Positions 8,564 to 16,853 of a stretch of DNA of 64,000 bases are shown here, piece by piece. Source of the stretch: JANYGA01 sp031420415 (GTDB lineage: Bacteria; Vulcanimicrobiota; Vulcanimicrobiia; Vulcanimicrobiales; Vulcanimicrobiaceae); the NCBI GenBank assembly GCA_031420415.1, contig JANOMT010000008.1, positions 25,703 through 89,702 of the forward strand, in the 5' to 3' direction. Position 1 is the first letter of the stretch. The number at the start of each line of letters is the position of its first letter. The notes under the pieces are model-generated. The model saw only the letters and a program-made list of their open reading frames with translations. It ran no database searches and was not told the DNA's origin. The translations under genes were made by a program, and so were the position numbers.

Positions 8564-9373
8564 TTAGAGCGAGCCCTGCTCCGCATACACGTAGTCGAGG
8601 TTGAGCGTGCTCGTTGCGGCCGTCGACGTTGCGGTGACGCCGAAAGTTTCGCCCACGTAGAATATCGAGTTGCCAATGGGATCGAAGGCTCCGGTCGCCC
8701 CTGTAATCACCGGTTGCTGAATACCGGTCGTCGAGGGAGATCCGTACGCAGGCAACCGGCACACGTAGCGAACGAGTCCCATCACGACGGGCACCGTTGC
8801 CGGCGCGGTGACTTCCGGGACTTTGCAAATGACGCGAATGTCGTACAACGGCGACCCCCCGACGAGTTCGACGAAAAGCGACGTTGGCGACAGCGTCCCG
8901 AGTGTAGGAAGCGGCGATGGGGCGTGCAAGACGATCGCCCCGTACGTCTGTGCCACGATCTGGCCGGGTGTCGTTGGCGGAATCGTCAGCGGTCCGATCG
9001 CCGAATTGTATTTAAGGTTGATCAAAGGCGTGTTGTTTCCGCTGAAAGTGATGAGGTGCGAACCGCCCGGCGCGGCAGGCGGGGGGCCGGAATCGGCGAC
9101 CTGCGGATCCGTGCCGTAATCGTTTGCGCTGGCTGCATCAGTTGCTGCGGTGTTGAATCCGACGAAGCTATTCGTCGTCGTAAAAACGTCGACGAGCGAC
9201 TTACCGGGAACGATGCCAGGCGGCGGTGCCTGGTTGGAGACGTTGGTCGGGCCGCCGCCAGCGCCGTTGGGGAAAGCGCCGACCGGAAGTGACGTCCCAT
9301 TTTGCGTCCCACAACCAGCGATGGCGATCCCGAACGTGCCGGCGAGGGCGATCCGAGCGAGAAGACTGCGCAT
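8564..9373 (-). CDS. Putative lipoprotein of unknown function
   Basis: The 269-residue product starts MRSLLARIALAGTFGIAIAGC, a lipoprotein signal peptide with a lipobox-like AIAGC at about residue 21, so it should be lipid-anchored. A low-complexity Gly/Pro/Asn linker follows. The rest is Thr/Ser/Pro/Gly-rich and beta-like, with two Cys in VICKVPE and VCRLPAY that might pair. I do not recognise the family. The ATG at 9373 is supported by AAGGAG 10 bases upstream; the much longer in-frame extension is Arg-rich antisense and was rejected. A strong terminator follows the gene. Confidence 0.75.
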   Translation of the reverse strand: MRSLLARIALAGTFGIAIAGCGTQNGTSLPVGAFPNGAGGGPTNVSNQAPPPGIVPGKSLVDVFTTTNSFVGFNTAATDAASANDYGTDPQVADSGPPPAAPGGSHLITFSGNNTPLINLKYNSAIGPLTIPPTTPGQIVAQTYGAIVLHAPSPLPTLGTLSPTSLFVELVGGSPLYDIRVICKVPEVTAPATVPVVMGLVRYVCRLPAYGSPSTTGIQQPVITGATGAFDPIGNSIFYVGETFGVTATSTAATSTLNLDYVYAEQGSL

Positions 9374-9459
9374 GTAAAGAGAACTCCTTGAAAAGTTCTG
9401 AGCCGGGCAGAGGCCCGCAACTGCGGGCGATGTTGCCCGCCCATCAGAGCCAGTCCTGT

Positions 9460-10431
9460 TCACAGTTGCTCGCGCGCGCCCGCCACGGTCGCGAGATCGA
9501 CGATGACACGTGGATCGTCGGCGCGCCCCGTCACGACCGCTTCGAAGCCGCGCACCGCACGCTCGAATCCGATCCGCGCGCGTCGCTCGCCAAGGGCTCG
9601 GGCGACGCCGCCGAGCTCGCGCTCGCGCCACTTCGCGCGCCCCGGAAGCGAGCCGCCTGGACGCGCGACTTCCCAGACGAGCAGATATTCTGCCGCGAGT
9701 GCGGCGAGGAGCGGCACCGCGGCGCCACGCGGATCGGATGAAAAAATTTCGGCTGCAAGCCCGAGCGCTTCTGCCGCGCGGCCGGCAACGGCGGCACTGG
9801 CGTATTTATACGCGCGTACGTCTTGTGTTACGAGCGTCTCGCGCGCGACATCTTCGAAACTGATCGTCGTGCCGCCGAGGGTGAGTTTTTCCAGATCCGT
9901 ACGCACGCCCGCGAGATCCGCATCGCCGTCAACGAGCAACGCGATCGCGCGCGGTTCGGCCGTCGCGCCGAGGCTCGCGAGCGTCTCGCGAACGAAACGT
10001 TCGCGCGCATCGGGCCCGGGCGTCGTATCGATGCGCAGCGCCGCCTTCCCCAAAATCTTGCCGATGGGTTCGGGTCGTTTGCTCGCCGGCGACACGAGAT
10101 CTTCGATGACGAGCGTGTTGCCCTCGGGTACGCGTTCGGCGACCGCGAGCAACGCGCGGCGCGGATCGGCGCGCAAATCGTGTGCGCCGCGGACCACGAC
10201 GACGCGCGTCGAGCCCAGAAACGGATACGCGGCGACGGCTGCTGCGACCGCACCGAACCCGTCGAGCGTGCTCGCGACGAAGCGATCGAGGTTGAGATCG
10301 CGCTCGGCCGGCGCGAGCGTGCGTTCGACGATCGTGGCGAGGGCGCGCTCGGCGAACGTGCGCTCGACGCCCTCGATTACGACCAGCCGACCGATCTTGG
10401 GTGCCTTATCGGTAAAGTCGTAAAACTTCAT
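9460..10431 (-). CDS. holA: DNA polymerase III delta subunit
   Basis: HolA is the clamp-loader subunit that opens the beta sliding clamp. The 323-residue length and layout fit: an N-terminal AAA-like fold (residues 1-140) beginning with a short basic/aromatic segment, TRVVVVRGAHDLRA (usual place of VVVV/IVVE-A), VPEGNTLVIED, then a region around ALLVDGDADLAGVRTDLEKLTL, matching the delta-family helix with D-x-x-L-x-E-L-KL. The C-terminal helical collar is Ala/Arg-rich. Delta is poorly conserved, so this rests on several weak motifs together. It overlaps the mtnA stop by four bases (ATGA). Confidence 0.87.
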   Translation of the reverse strand: MKFYDFTDKAPKIGRLVVIEGVERTFAERALATIVERTLAPAERDLNLDRFVASTLDGFGAVAAAVAAYPFLGSTRVVVVRGAHDLRADPRRALLAVAERVPEGNTLVIEDLVSPASKRPEPIGKILGKAALRIDTTPGPDARERFVRETLASLGATAEPRAIALLVDGDADLAGVRTDLEKLTLGGTTISFEDVARETLVTQDVRAYKYASAAVAGRAAEALGLAAEIFSSDPRGAAVPLLAALAAEYLLVWEVARPGGSLPGRAKWRERELGGVARALGERRARIGFERAVRGFEAVVTGRADDPRVIVDLATVAGAREQL

Positions 10432-11465
10432 GCGTTTTTTGCTGCGAGCAACGCACCGAATGGCGGTCTCGTCGCGAGATCGGGAATCGATTCGTCATAC
10501 GGTGGTCGCGACACGCCGTATTCGGTCACGATGCCCGCGATCAGTCGACCCGGCGTTACGTCGAAGGCGGGATTGTAAACGGGAATGTCGCTCGGCGCGA
10601 CGCGCATGCCACCGATCGCGCGCAGTTCGGCGCCATCGCGCTCTTCGATGTGGATCCCATTTCCGTCGCGTAAGCTAAAATCGATCGTCGAACGCGGTGC
10701 GGCGATATAGAACGGAATGCCGAGATGTGCGGCTGCGACCGCGACCCCAAACGTGCCGATTTTATTTGCGGTATCGCCGTTGGTCGCGATGCGATCCGCA
10801 CCGACGATCACCGCGCGGACGTTCTTCGCGCGCATCGTCGCGGCGGCGGCGCCATCGGCGATCAGCGTTGCGGGTACGCCCGCGCGCGCGAGTTCGAACG
10901 TCGTTAGCCGCGCGCCCTGCAAGAGCGGCCGCGTTTCGTCGACGTACACGTGCAACTTGCGTCCACGCTCGTGTGCCGCGATGATGACGCCGAGCGCGGT
11001 TCCGTAGCCGGCCGTCGCGAGCGGACCCGTATTGCAATGCGTGAGTACGGCGCCCGAAAGCGGCATGAGTTCGGCACCGTATTCCCCCATCGCACGATCG
11101 ACCGCGCGCTGTTCTTCCTGAATGGCGAGCGCTTCATCGAGATACGCGTCGCTCGCGATTGCTAGGACGCGATCGACAGCCCACGCGAGATTGACGGCCG
11201 TGGGACGCGCATTGCGAATGCGCGTGACGGCGCGCGCGAACTCGTCGGCATCTGCGTGAAGCATCCGCGCGAGCGCGATCCCGTAGCCGCCAAAGACACC
11301 GATCGCCGGCGCCCCGCGCACCCCAAGGCCCGCGATCGCGGCAACGGCCTCGTCGACGGTTTCGGCGCGCGATCGTATGACTTCGTGCGGCAAGAGCCGC
11401 TGATCGACGAAACCGATCGCCGCCGGTCTTTCCTGACTCGGCGCTTCCCACCACACGACATCCAT
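10428..11465 (-). CDS. mtnA: S-methyl-5-thioribose-1-phosphate isomerase
   Basis: MtnA converts methylthioribose-1-phosphate to methylthioribulose-1-phosphate in methionine salvage. The 345-residue protein has LDQ-like opening residues FVDQRLLPHEV, the GVRGAPAIGVFGGYG phosphate site, the catalytic Cys in LTHCNTGPLATAGYGTALG and the catalytic Asp in VIVGADRIATNGDTANKIGT, all standard for this eIF2B-alpha-like isomerase. ATG at 11465 was chosen because MDVVWW matches the usual N-terminus; the frame extends 47 codons further up through a stem-loop. No other methionine-salvage gene is nearby. Confidence 0.95.
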   Translation of the reverse strand: MDVVWWEAPSQERPAAIGFVDQRLLPHEVIRSRAETVDEAVAAIAGLGVRGAPAIGVFGGYGIALARMLHADADEFARAVTRIRNARPTAVNLAWAVDRVLAIASDAYLDEALAIQEEQRAVDRAMGEYGAELMPLSGAVLTHCNTGPLATAGYGTALGVIIAAHERGRKLHVYVDETRPLLQGARLTTFELARAGVPATLIADGAAAATMRAKNVRAVIVGADRIATNGDTANKIGTFGVAVAAAHLGIPFYIAAPRSTIDFSLRDGNGIHIEERDGAELRAIGGMRVAPSDIPVYNPAFDVTPGRLIAGIVTEYGVSRPPYDESIPDLATRPPFGALLAAKNA

Positions 11466-11759
11466 CGCTGCGTTCTTCGGACGCGACGCGATGCGGGCCT
11501 CGAACGCTATTATGGGATACGGTACGGTCGTCGCGATGGCGCATTGCGCACAGATCGCATCGAAGACGACGCGAGCGCTACGCGACCGCGTCGTCTTCGA
11601 ATGCATGCGACAATCGCGACAACGTTGCGGCTCGTTCTCAAAGCCGTTTTTAGCGTAAAATTGTTGGTCGCGTGTCGAGAACGTAAATTCCGCTCTGCAG
11701 CCCTACCACGCTAGCGAAGGCGCGGCCACCCGATAACGCATGGCAAGTGAGCCCTCGAA
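11466..11759 (-). promoter_or_regulatory. mtnA leader with long perfect inverted repeat
   Basis: This gap between ribH and mtnA has no gene I can support. It contains a perfect 14-bp inverted repeat (11560-11573 and 11587-11600, 13-base loop) about 95 bases before the mtnA ATG. There is no T-run, so it is not an obvious terminator. It could be an RNA leader structure or a protein-binding site. I could not match it to a SAM or other known riboswitch. Confidence 0.5.
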
Positions 11760-12227
11760 TTAAAAAATAGCCGAGACGATGAGGGCGGCGATCGTCGCAT
11801 CGAAGCCTTTGTCACCGCGCTCGGGATCGGCGCGCTCCTCGGCTTGCGCGAGCGTATCGGTCGTGAGCACGCCGAAGCCGATTGGGATTCCGGTCGAGAG
11901 ACCGACGTCCATGATGCCGCGCGAACACTCACCCGCGACGAAATCGAAGTGCGGCGTCTCCCCGCGAACGACGACGCCGAGAGCGACGATCGCGTCGTAA
12001 CGACCGCTTTCGATGAGTCGCTGTGCGGCGAGCGGTAATTCGAAACAGCCCGGCACGCGCACGAACGAGCGTGCTTCCGACAAGACGCCGCACGCATCGA
12101 GCGCGCGCGTTGCGCCGTCTTCAAGCCACGTCGCGAGCTCTCCGTAAAAATCCGCCGTGACGACGGCGACGCGCTTGCGCGTCCCGTCTGGAAGGATCGA
12201 GCGGTCGCGTTCGGCGATCGGTTTCAT
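11760..12227 (-). CDS. ribH: 6,7-dimethyl-8-ribityllumazine synthase
   Basis: RibH condenses the ribAB-derived butanone phosphate with the pyrimidine intermediate to form lumazine. The 155-residue length is normal. Recognisable blocks are VPGCFELPLAAQRL (usually PGAFE-P), DAIVALGVVVRGETPHFDFVAGE with the catalytic-region His, and IPIGFGVLTTDTLAQAEERA. Its start overlaps the ribBA stop by four bases, so both enzymes supplying the lumazine step are translationally coupled. Confidence 0.96.
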   Translation of the reverse strand: MKPIAERDRSILPDGTRKRVAVVTADFYGELATWLEDGATRALDACGVLSEARSFVRVPGCFELPLAAQRLIESGRYDAIVALGVVVRGETPHFDFVAGECSRGIMDVGLSTGIPIGFGVLTTDTLAQAEERADPERGDKGFDATIAALIVSAIF

Positions 12228-13681
12228 CGAACGCTCTTCGCAGTCGACGCGTTGTCGGCGGCGATCCCGCCGCCGTTCCCGTCGAGAAGATGTCCCATTT
12301 TATCGCGCTTGGTCTCCATATAGCGCGCGCTGTAGCGCGTCGGCGCGACTTCGAGCGGAACGCGCTCGACGATCGTGAGCCCGTAGCCCTCGAGCCCGAC
12401 GATCTTCGTCGGATTGTTGGTGATAAGCCGCATCTCACGCACGCCGAGATCGAAGAGCATTTGCGATCCGAGGCCGTAATCGCGTTTGTCGGCGGGCAGT
12501 CCGAGGGCGAGATTCGCCTCGACCGTATCGGCGCCGCGATCTTGTAATTCGTACGCGCGCAACTTCGCCGAGAGGCCGATCCCGCGGCCTTCTTGATGCA
12601 AATAGAGCAAGACGCCGCGGCCTTCTTTTGCGATGAGGTCGAGCGCGGCATCGCGCTGCGCGGCGCAATCGCAACGGATGGAATGAAGCGCGTCTCCCGT
12701 GAGACATTCCGAATGCACGCGTACGAGCAGATCTTTCCCGTCGCCGATCTCGCCCATCACCATCGCGACGTGTGCGACGGAATCGATCGACGTTTCATAC
12801 GCGACGCCACGGAAGCGACCGTGCGTCGTCGGCAAGTCGAAATCGGCGATGCGTTGCACGAGCTTCTCGGTACGCATACGGTGCGCGATAAGGTCTTTGA
12901 CGGTGACGAGTTTGAGGCCGTGCTTTTTCCCGAATTCACGCAAGCCCGCCATGCGCATCATCGTGCCGTCTTCCGCCATGATTTCGACGATGACGCCTGC
13001 GGGGTAGAAGCCGGCGAGACGCGCGAGATCGACCGAGGCTTCCGTTTGCCCCGCGCGCACGAGCACGCCGCCGTCGCGTGCGCGTAGCGGAAACATGTGC
13101 CCGGGCCGCAAGAAATCACCGGGCTTGGCGCCGGGATCGAGCATCGCTTGAATCGTGGCGGCGCGATCTTGAGCCGAGATTCCCGTCGTCGTACGATAGC
13201 GCGCCTCGATCGAAACGGTGAAGGCGGTTTCGTGAAGTGCCGTATTTTCAGCGACCATCAGCGGAATCTGCAACTCGTCGAGACGCTTGCCGATGATCGC
13301 GACGCAGATGAGGCCACCCGCTTCTTTGCGCATGAAATTGATCGCTTCAGGCGTGATCATCTGCGCGGCCATGACGAGATCGCCTTCGTTCTCGCGATCC
13401 TCGTCGTCGAGCACGATGACCATCTTGCCCGCGCGGATATCCGCGATTGCATCCTCGATATTATCGACGAGCGGCTCTTCCGGCGGGTGGTCGGCGAGCT
13501 GGCTCGCGAGTCCGGGAAGGGCCTTCGAAAGCGCTTGGATCGACCGGAACGACGGCGTCCGACGCCCGGAACGCAGAAGACTAATCCCGCTTTCAGTCAG
13601 TCCGGACCGCGTCGCGAGTTCCGCGGCGGAGACGTTCTCGCGATCCATCGCGATTTGAAGGGCGTCGGCAAACGTACTCAT
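12224..13681 (-). CDS. ribBA: RibBA (DHBP synthase / GTP cyclohydrolase II) with N-terminal XRE helix-turn-helix
   Basis: Three parts are visible in 485 residues. Residues 1-65 form an XRE/Cro-type helix-turn-helix (MDRENVSAAELATRSGLTES, then SGRRTPSFRSIQALSKAL). Residues about 72-270 are DHBP synthase, with LDDEDRENEGDLV as the metal-binding acidic loop and RPGHMFPLRA. Residues about 280-470 are GTP cyclohydrolase II, with zinc ligands in SECLTGDALHSIRCDCA and LHQEGRGIGL. Ordinary RibBA is about 400 residues and lacks the DNA-binding domain. A perfect palindrome lies just upstream, so I infer self-regulation by the fused HTH. Start ATG at 13681. Confidence 0.94.
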   Translation of the reverse strand: MSTFADALQIAMDRENVSAAELATRSGLTESGISLLRSGRRTPSFRSIQALSKALPGLASQLADHPPEEPLVDNIEDAIADIRAGKMVIVLDDEDRENEGDLVMAAQMITPEAINFMRKEAGGLICVAIIGKRLDELQIPLMVAENTALHETAFTVSIEARYRTTTGISAQDRAATIQAMLDPGAKPGDFLRPGHMFPLRARDGGVLVRAGQTEASVDLARLAGFYPAGVIVEIMAEDGTMMRMAGLREFGKKHGLKLVTVKDLIAHRMRTEKLVQRIADFDLPTTHGRFRGVAYETSIDSVAHVAMVMGEIGDGKDLLVRVHSECLTGDALHSIRCDCAAQRDAALDLIAKEGRGVLLYLHQEGRGIGLSAKLRAYELQDRGADTVEANLALGLPADKRDYGLGSQMLFDLGVREMRLITNNPTKIVGLEGYGLTIVERVPLEVAPTRYSARYMETKRDKMGHLLDGNGGGIAADNASTAKSVR

Positions 13682-13710
13682 AGCCTATGAGACACCGTAG
13701 GGTTTACGCT

Positions 13711-13737
13711 TGTCAACTTTAAATCTCGAAGTTGACA
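13711..13737. promoter_or_regulatory. Perfect 9-bp palindrome upstream of ribBA (candidate operator with -35 boxes)
   Basis: TGTCAACTT and its exact reverse complement AAGTTGACA are separated by nine bases, ending about 30 bases before the ribBA ATG. Each arm contains TTGACA, the consensus -35 hexamer, one on each strand. I do not see a strong -10 at 17-base spacing. The symmetry and position fit an operator for a dimeric helix-turn-helix protein, the obvious candidate being the HTH domain fused to RibBA itself. Confidence 0.6.
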
Positions 13738-13752
13738 CTCGTAACGTAACGA

Positions 13753-14814
13753 TTAGAAAGTCACGATGGCTTTTACGACGCGTGCCTGTTGCATCTCATT
13801 ATACGCGCTACGAACGGCTGGGAAAGCAAATTCGGTGACCCTCAGCTTCGAGGCTGAAACGATGCCAGCCGCGATGAGGGCCAGAGCGTCACGTGTATCG
13901 GTCGGTCCGCACGAATACGACGAGACGAGACGAATATCTCGGAAATACGCGGCGCTTTGATCGAAGACGAAGCGTTGCTCGGGTTCGATCGGCGTGAACA
14001 TGAGCACGGTGCCATCGGTCCCCGTTGCAGCCACCGCTGCTTCGAGTGCAGTTGGGACGCCGGGACCACAGATCGTTGTGGACGCGAGCCCTCCATGTGT
14101 TGCGGCCGCGAGGTCGGCTTGTGCCGTCGCCGGATCGAAGGCAAGCGACGCGCCGAGCTCGACGGCGACCGCACGACGCGTGGCGTTGAAGTCACTCGCG
14201 AAGACCGTCGCGCCGAGCGACGCCGCGACTGCCACATGCATGAGGCCCATAACGCCGGCTCCGATGACGTAGACGGTCTGGCCTCGAAGATCGGCTGCGG
14301 GCCGCGATGTTGTTGCGACGAGGGGCACGGACGGTGCGATCGCGAGCGCACGCCGGAGCGACTTCACGACGCAGCCCAGCGGTTCCACGAGCGATCCATC
14401 GAGAAACGAGACCGTGTCCGGGAGGCGAAGCGTGTCGAGAAAATTTGCCTGGGGGACGCGAAAATATTCGGCCATACCACCCGGTTCGAGCGCCGTTTTA
14501 CGCCACGTCGTGCAGTGCACGTAATGGCCCGCGTGGCAGGTCGCGCACGCGAGACACGGGGCGTGATGATGCGCGAAAACACGATCCCCGACCGCGAATG
14601 TGCCTGACGGATCGGGACCGAGTGCGACGACCGTACCCGCGGGCTCGTGGCCGAAAACGAACGGCGCTTTCTTGCGCACGTACCATGGCATCAGATCGCC
14701 GCTACAGACGCCACTCGCCGCCGTCCTCACGAGTGCGTCACCGGATTGCAGGATCGGCAACGGCCGATCTTCGATGCGAATATCGTCGACGTCGTACATG
14801 ACGGCTACGCGCAT
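13753..14814 (-). CDS. Zinc-dependent medium-chain alcohol dehydrogenase
   Basis: The 353-residue protein is a zinc MDR oxidoreductase. The catalytic zinc region is SGVCSGDLMPWYV (Cys) with FVFGHEPAGTV (His-Glu), and the structural zinc has four Cys in CLACATCHAGHYVHC. The Rossmann fold is YVIGAGVMGLMHVAVAASLG, suggesting NAD(P)H. The substrate cannot be read from sequence; threonine/sorbitol dehydrogenase-like enzymes have this layout. ATG at 14814 gives MRVAVMYDVDDIRIED, a normal MDR start; the upstream extension is Arg-rich and unlikely. It ends 71 bases before ribBA and is separated from it by the palindrome. Confidence 0.88.
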   Translation of the reverse strand: MRVAVMYDVDDIRIEDRPLPILQSGDALVRTAASGVCSGDLMPWYVRKKAPFVFGHEPAGTVVALGPDPSGTFAVGDRVFAHHHAPCLACATCHAGHYVHCTTWRKTALEPGGMAEYFRVPQANFLDTLRLPDTVSFLDGSLVEPLGCVVKSLRRALAIAPSVPLVATTSRPAADLRGQTVYVIGAGVMGLMHVAVAASLGATVFASDFNATRRAVAVELGASLAFDPATAQADLAAATHGGLASTTICGPGVPTALEAAVAATGTDGTVLMFTPIEPEQRFVFDQSAAYFRDIRLVSSYSCGPTDTRDALALIAAGIVSASKLRVTEFAFPAVRSAYNEMQQARVVKAIVTF

Positions 14815-15035
14815 CGTCGCGGGCAAGTCGGGCAAATGCTTCACGCGGTGTGTAATCACACGTTCGAACGCGAAAGTTACTCGAGCCCACGTTGCCGCGT
14901 TGGGCCGACGCTCTCGGAGCGGACATGACGGGACCTCGCTATTCCGCCGTCGCACGGGCCTTTTCGTGCTTCAGCTGCTCATATTTGCTGCCCCCCTGGT
15001 GCTCGTTTTCGCGATCGCGGAGGCGAAGGTGACCT

Positions 15036-15344
15036 ATGGCACATTACCGGCGTCTGTCGCCTATTCGTTCGGTCTTCATGGTGAAGCCAAAACGATGGGG
15101 CTCCCGTTCGGCCGTCATACTCGGGGCAGTCGCCATCTTCATCGGTATTTTCGGGGGTGTGCTTTACGCAGCGCTTGCGTCGCCCGCCGACGTCAAGACC
15201 GTTGCGATTCCCACGTGCCTTCTGGTTTACGCCGCCTACGTGCAACACGCTGCCTTTGGAGCGACGTTGTCCGGGCGCAATCGTATCCCAGCGTTCCAAT
15301 ATTGGAGCATGGGCATCGTCTTGATCGTGTCGGCTAAGCGCTAA
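15036..15344 (+). CDS. Small integral membrane protein, possibly frameshifted
   Basis: A 102-residue product with about three hydrophobic segments: AVILGAVAIFIGIFGGVLYAA, VKTVAIPTCLLVYAAYVQHAA and a last one ending IVLIVSAKR. I do not recognise it. The ATG at 15036 has AAGGTG six bases before it. A different plus-strand frame just upstream (about 14935-15100) encodes another strong transmembrane-like segment, LFVLQLLIFAAPLVLVFAIA, and stays open across this start, so the true gene may be a four-helix protein broken by a frameshift. It is one of few plus-strand genes in this half. Confidence 0.5.
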   Translation: MAHYRRLSPIRSVFMVKPKRWGSRSAVILGAVAIFIGIFGGVLYAALASPADVKTVAIPTCLLVYAAYVQHAAFGATLSGRNRIPAFQYWSMGIVLIVSAKR

Positions 15345-15350
15345 ATAACT

Positions 15351-16394
15351 TCATCTCGTAGAAGTCGGGAGAATAGCGTATTTCAAATTGAGACCGCGCC
15401 CCGTCTCGAGTGCTACGAACGCAGCGGCGAGATCGTCGAGCGAGAAGCGTTCGCTGACGATCGGCTCGACCTCAAATGCATGCGACGCGAGCAAATCGTA
15501 CGCCGAACGCACCGCGCGCGGCGTAAAATGGAACGGGCTCTGCACCGCGATTTCGTCGTAATGCAGGCGCGCCCCATCGAACGCCACGCGCGTCCCGCCG
15601 GGTAATCCACCGAAGAGCACGATCGTACCGCCGCGCCGCACGTACATCGGCGTCGCCTCCCAAACCTCGAGCGCACCCGTACACTCGATCGCAACGTCGG
15701 CCCCGCGACCCGCGGTCAGCGCGCGGATCGCGCCCGCAATGTCGGCCGTCGCGCGCGCGTCGATCGTCTCCGCGACGCCGAGAGAGCACGCGAGTGCGAG
15801 TCGTTCCGCACGCCGACCGACGAGTACCGCCCGCGCGCCATGCGCCCGGGCGACGAGCGCGTGCAATATCCCGAATCCACCATCGCCGATGACGACGACC
15901 GTCTCTCCCGCGCGCGCGACGAACCGCGATTGCGCATGCACCACGCATGCGAGCGGTTCGAGAAATGCCGCCGCTTCATACGATACGTGCGGCGGCTTGT
16001 GGAACGCATTGCGCTCAACGATATGTTTCGGTACCGAAATATACTCCGCGTAGGCGCCGAGGATCTTCGTTTCCATCACCGTTTCACAGAGCTCTTCTTC
16101 GCTACGCAGACACCAGAAACACGTTCCATCGGGCGCAGAATGGACGCTCATCATCGCATCGCCAACCGCAAACGCCGTGACGTCCGTACCGATCGCCGCG
16201 ACGTCGCCCGAAAATTCGTGGCCGAAGCGGGTCGGCATCGGCATCTTCGGATGACCGCGGCGATACGCTTTGAGATCGGTTCCGTCCGTCAGCGCGACGC
16301 GAACGCGTACGACGACGCCACCAGGCTCTGCCTGCGGCATCGTATCGTCGCGCAGTTCGATCTGCCCCGGTGCGACGAGGTATCCGGCTCGCAT
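15351..16394 (-). CDS. Zinc-binding medium-chain dehydrogenase (MDR)
   Basis: The 347-residue MDR protein has GHEFSGDVAAIG (catalytic-zinc His/Glu region), a partial structural-zinc segment CFWCLRSEEELCE, and a Rossmann loop VVIGDGGFGILHALVARAHG. Where most zinc MDRs have C-GTDLH, this one reads LTDGTDLKAY, so the usual first zinc Cys is missing. The late FGGLPGGTRVAFD loop is typical of threonine/sorbitol-dehydrogenase-like enzymes. Substrate unknown. It starts 12 bases after the thioesterase stop, at the tail of the ribD-ribE operon. Confidence 0.82.
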   Translation of the reverse strand: MRAGYLVAPGQIELRDDTMPQAEPGGVVVRVRVALTDGTDLKAYRRGHPKMPMPTRFGHEFSGDVAAIGTDVTAFAVGDAMMSVHSAPDGTCFWCLRSEEELCETVMETKILGAYAEYISVPKHIVERNAFHKPPHVSYEAAAFLEPLACVVHAQSRFVARAGETVVVIGDGGFGILHALVARAHGARAVLVGRRAERLALACSLGVAETIDARATADIAGAIRALTAGRGADVAIECTGALEVWEATPMYVRRGGTIVLFGGLPGGTRVAFDGARLHYDEIAVQSPFHFTPRAVRSAYDLLASHAFEVEPIVSERFSLDDLAAAFVALETGRGLNLKYAILPTSTR

Positions 16395-16406
16395 CCGCTT
16401 CGAGAC

Positions 16407-16853
16407 TTACCGTTCGACGAGGAGACGCTCGCGCAGAGCGCTCGCGAGATCTTCGGGGATCGCGATCGATTTGCGCGTCGCATCGACGAACGCGTTGACG
16501 ATCACCGATTCCATCAACAGCAGATCGCCGTTGAGGATCTCGACATTGCACCGGACCGAGTGGACCCCCACGCCAGCGACGGCGATGCGGATCGCAAGCA
16601 CGTCGTCGTAAAGAGCGGCGCGATAAAAATCCGATTCGACGTGGACGCGCGTGAGGAAGGCGTGGCGTTCCCTAAACGTCGCCGGCCCGAATCCGAGCGA
16701 GCGGAAAAATTCCGTTTCGGCGATGTCGCAGAAACGCGCGTAGCCACCGAGCGAGATCGCACCCGATGCATCGGTATCGGCGAGCCGGACGCGCGCGGTT
16801 CGTTCGAAGGCATCGACACCGGCATGACCGCCTTCGCGATCGCTAAATCTCAT
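16407..16853 (-). CDS. Hot-dog acyl-CoA thioesterase (4HBT / YbgC-FadM type)
   Basis: The 148-residue protein has the hot-dog pattern of 4-hydroxybenzoyl-CoA-type thioesterases. RVRLADTDASGAISLGGYARFCDIAETEFF carries the usual DTDA-G--Y--Y--F-E block, although the aromatic positions vary. FLTRVHVESDFYRAALYDDVLAIRI is the second conserved strand region. Substrate acyl-CoA unknown. ATG at 16853 overlaps the ribE end by 11 bases, so it is translated with the riboflavin genes. Confidence 0.8.
   Translation of the reverse strand: MRFSDREGGHAGVDAFERTARVRLADTDASGAISLGGYARFCDIAETEFFRSLGFGPATFRERHAFLTRVHVESDFYRAALYDDVLAIRIAVAGVGVHSVRCNVEILNGDLLLMESVIVNAFVDATRKSIAIPEDLASALRERLLVER

Noticed and set aside
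11466..11759. SAM riboswitch for mtnA
   Set aside because: A long stem exists, but the SAM-I/II/III signature sequences are not recognisable.
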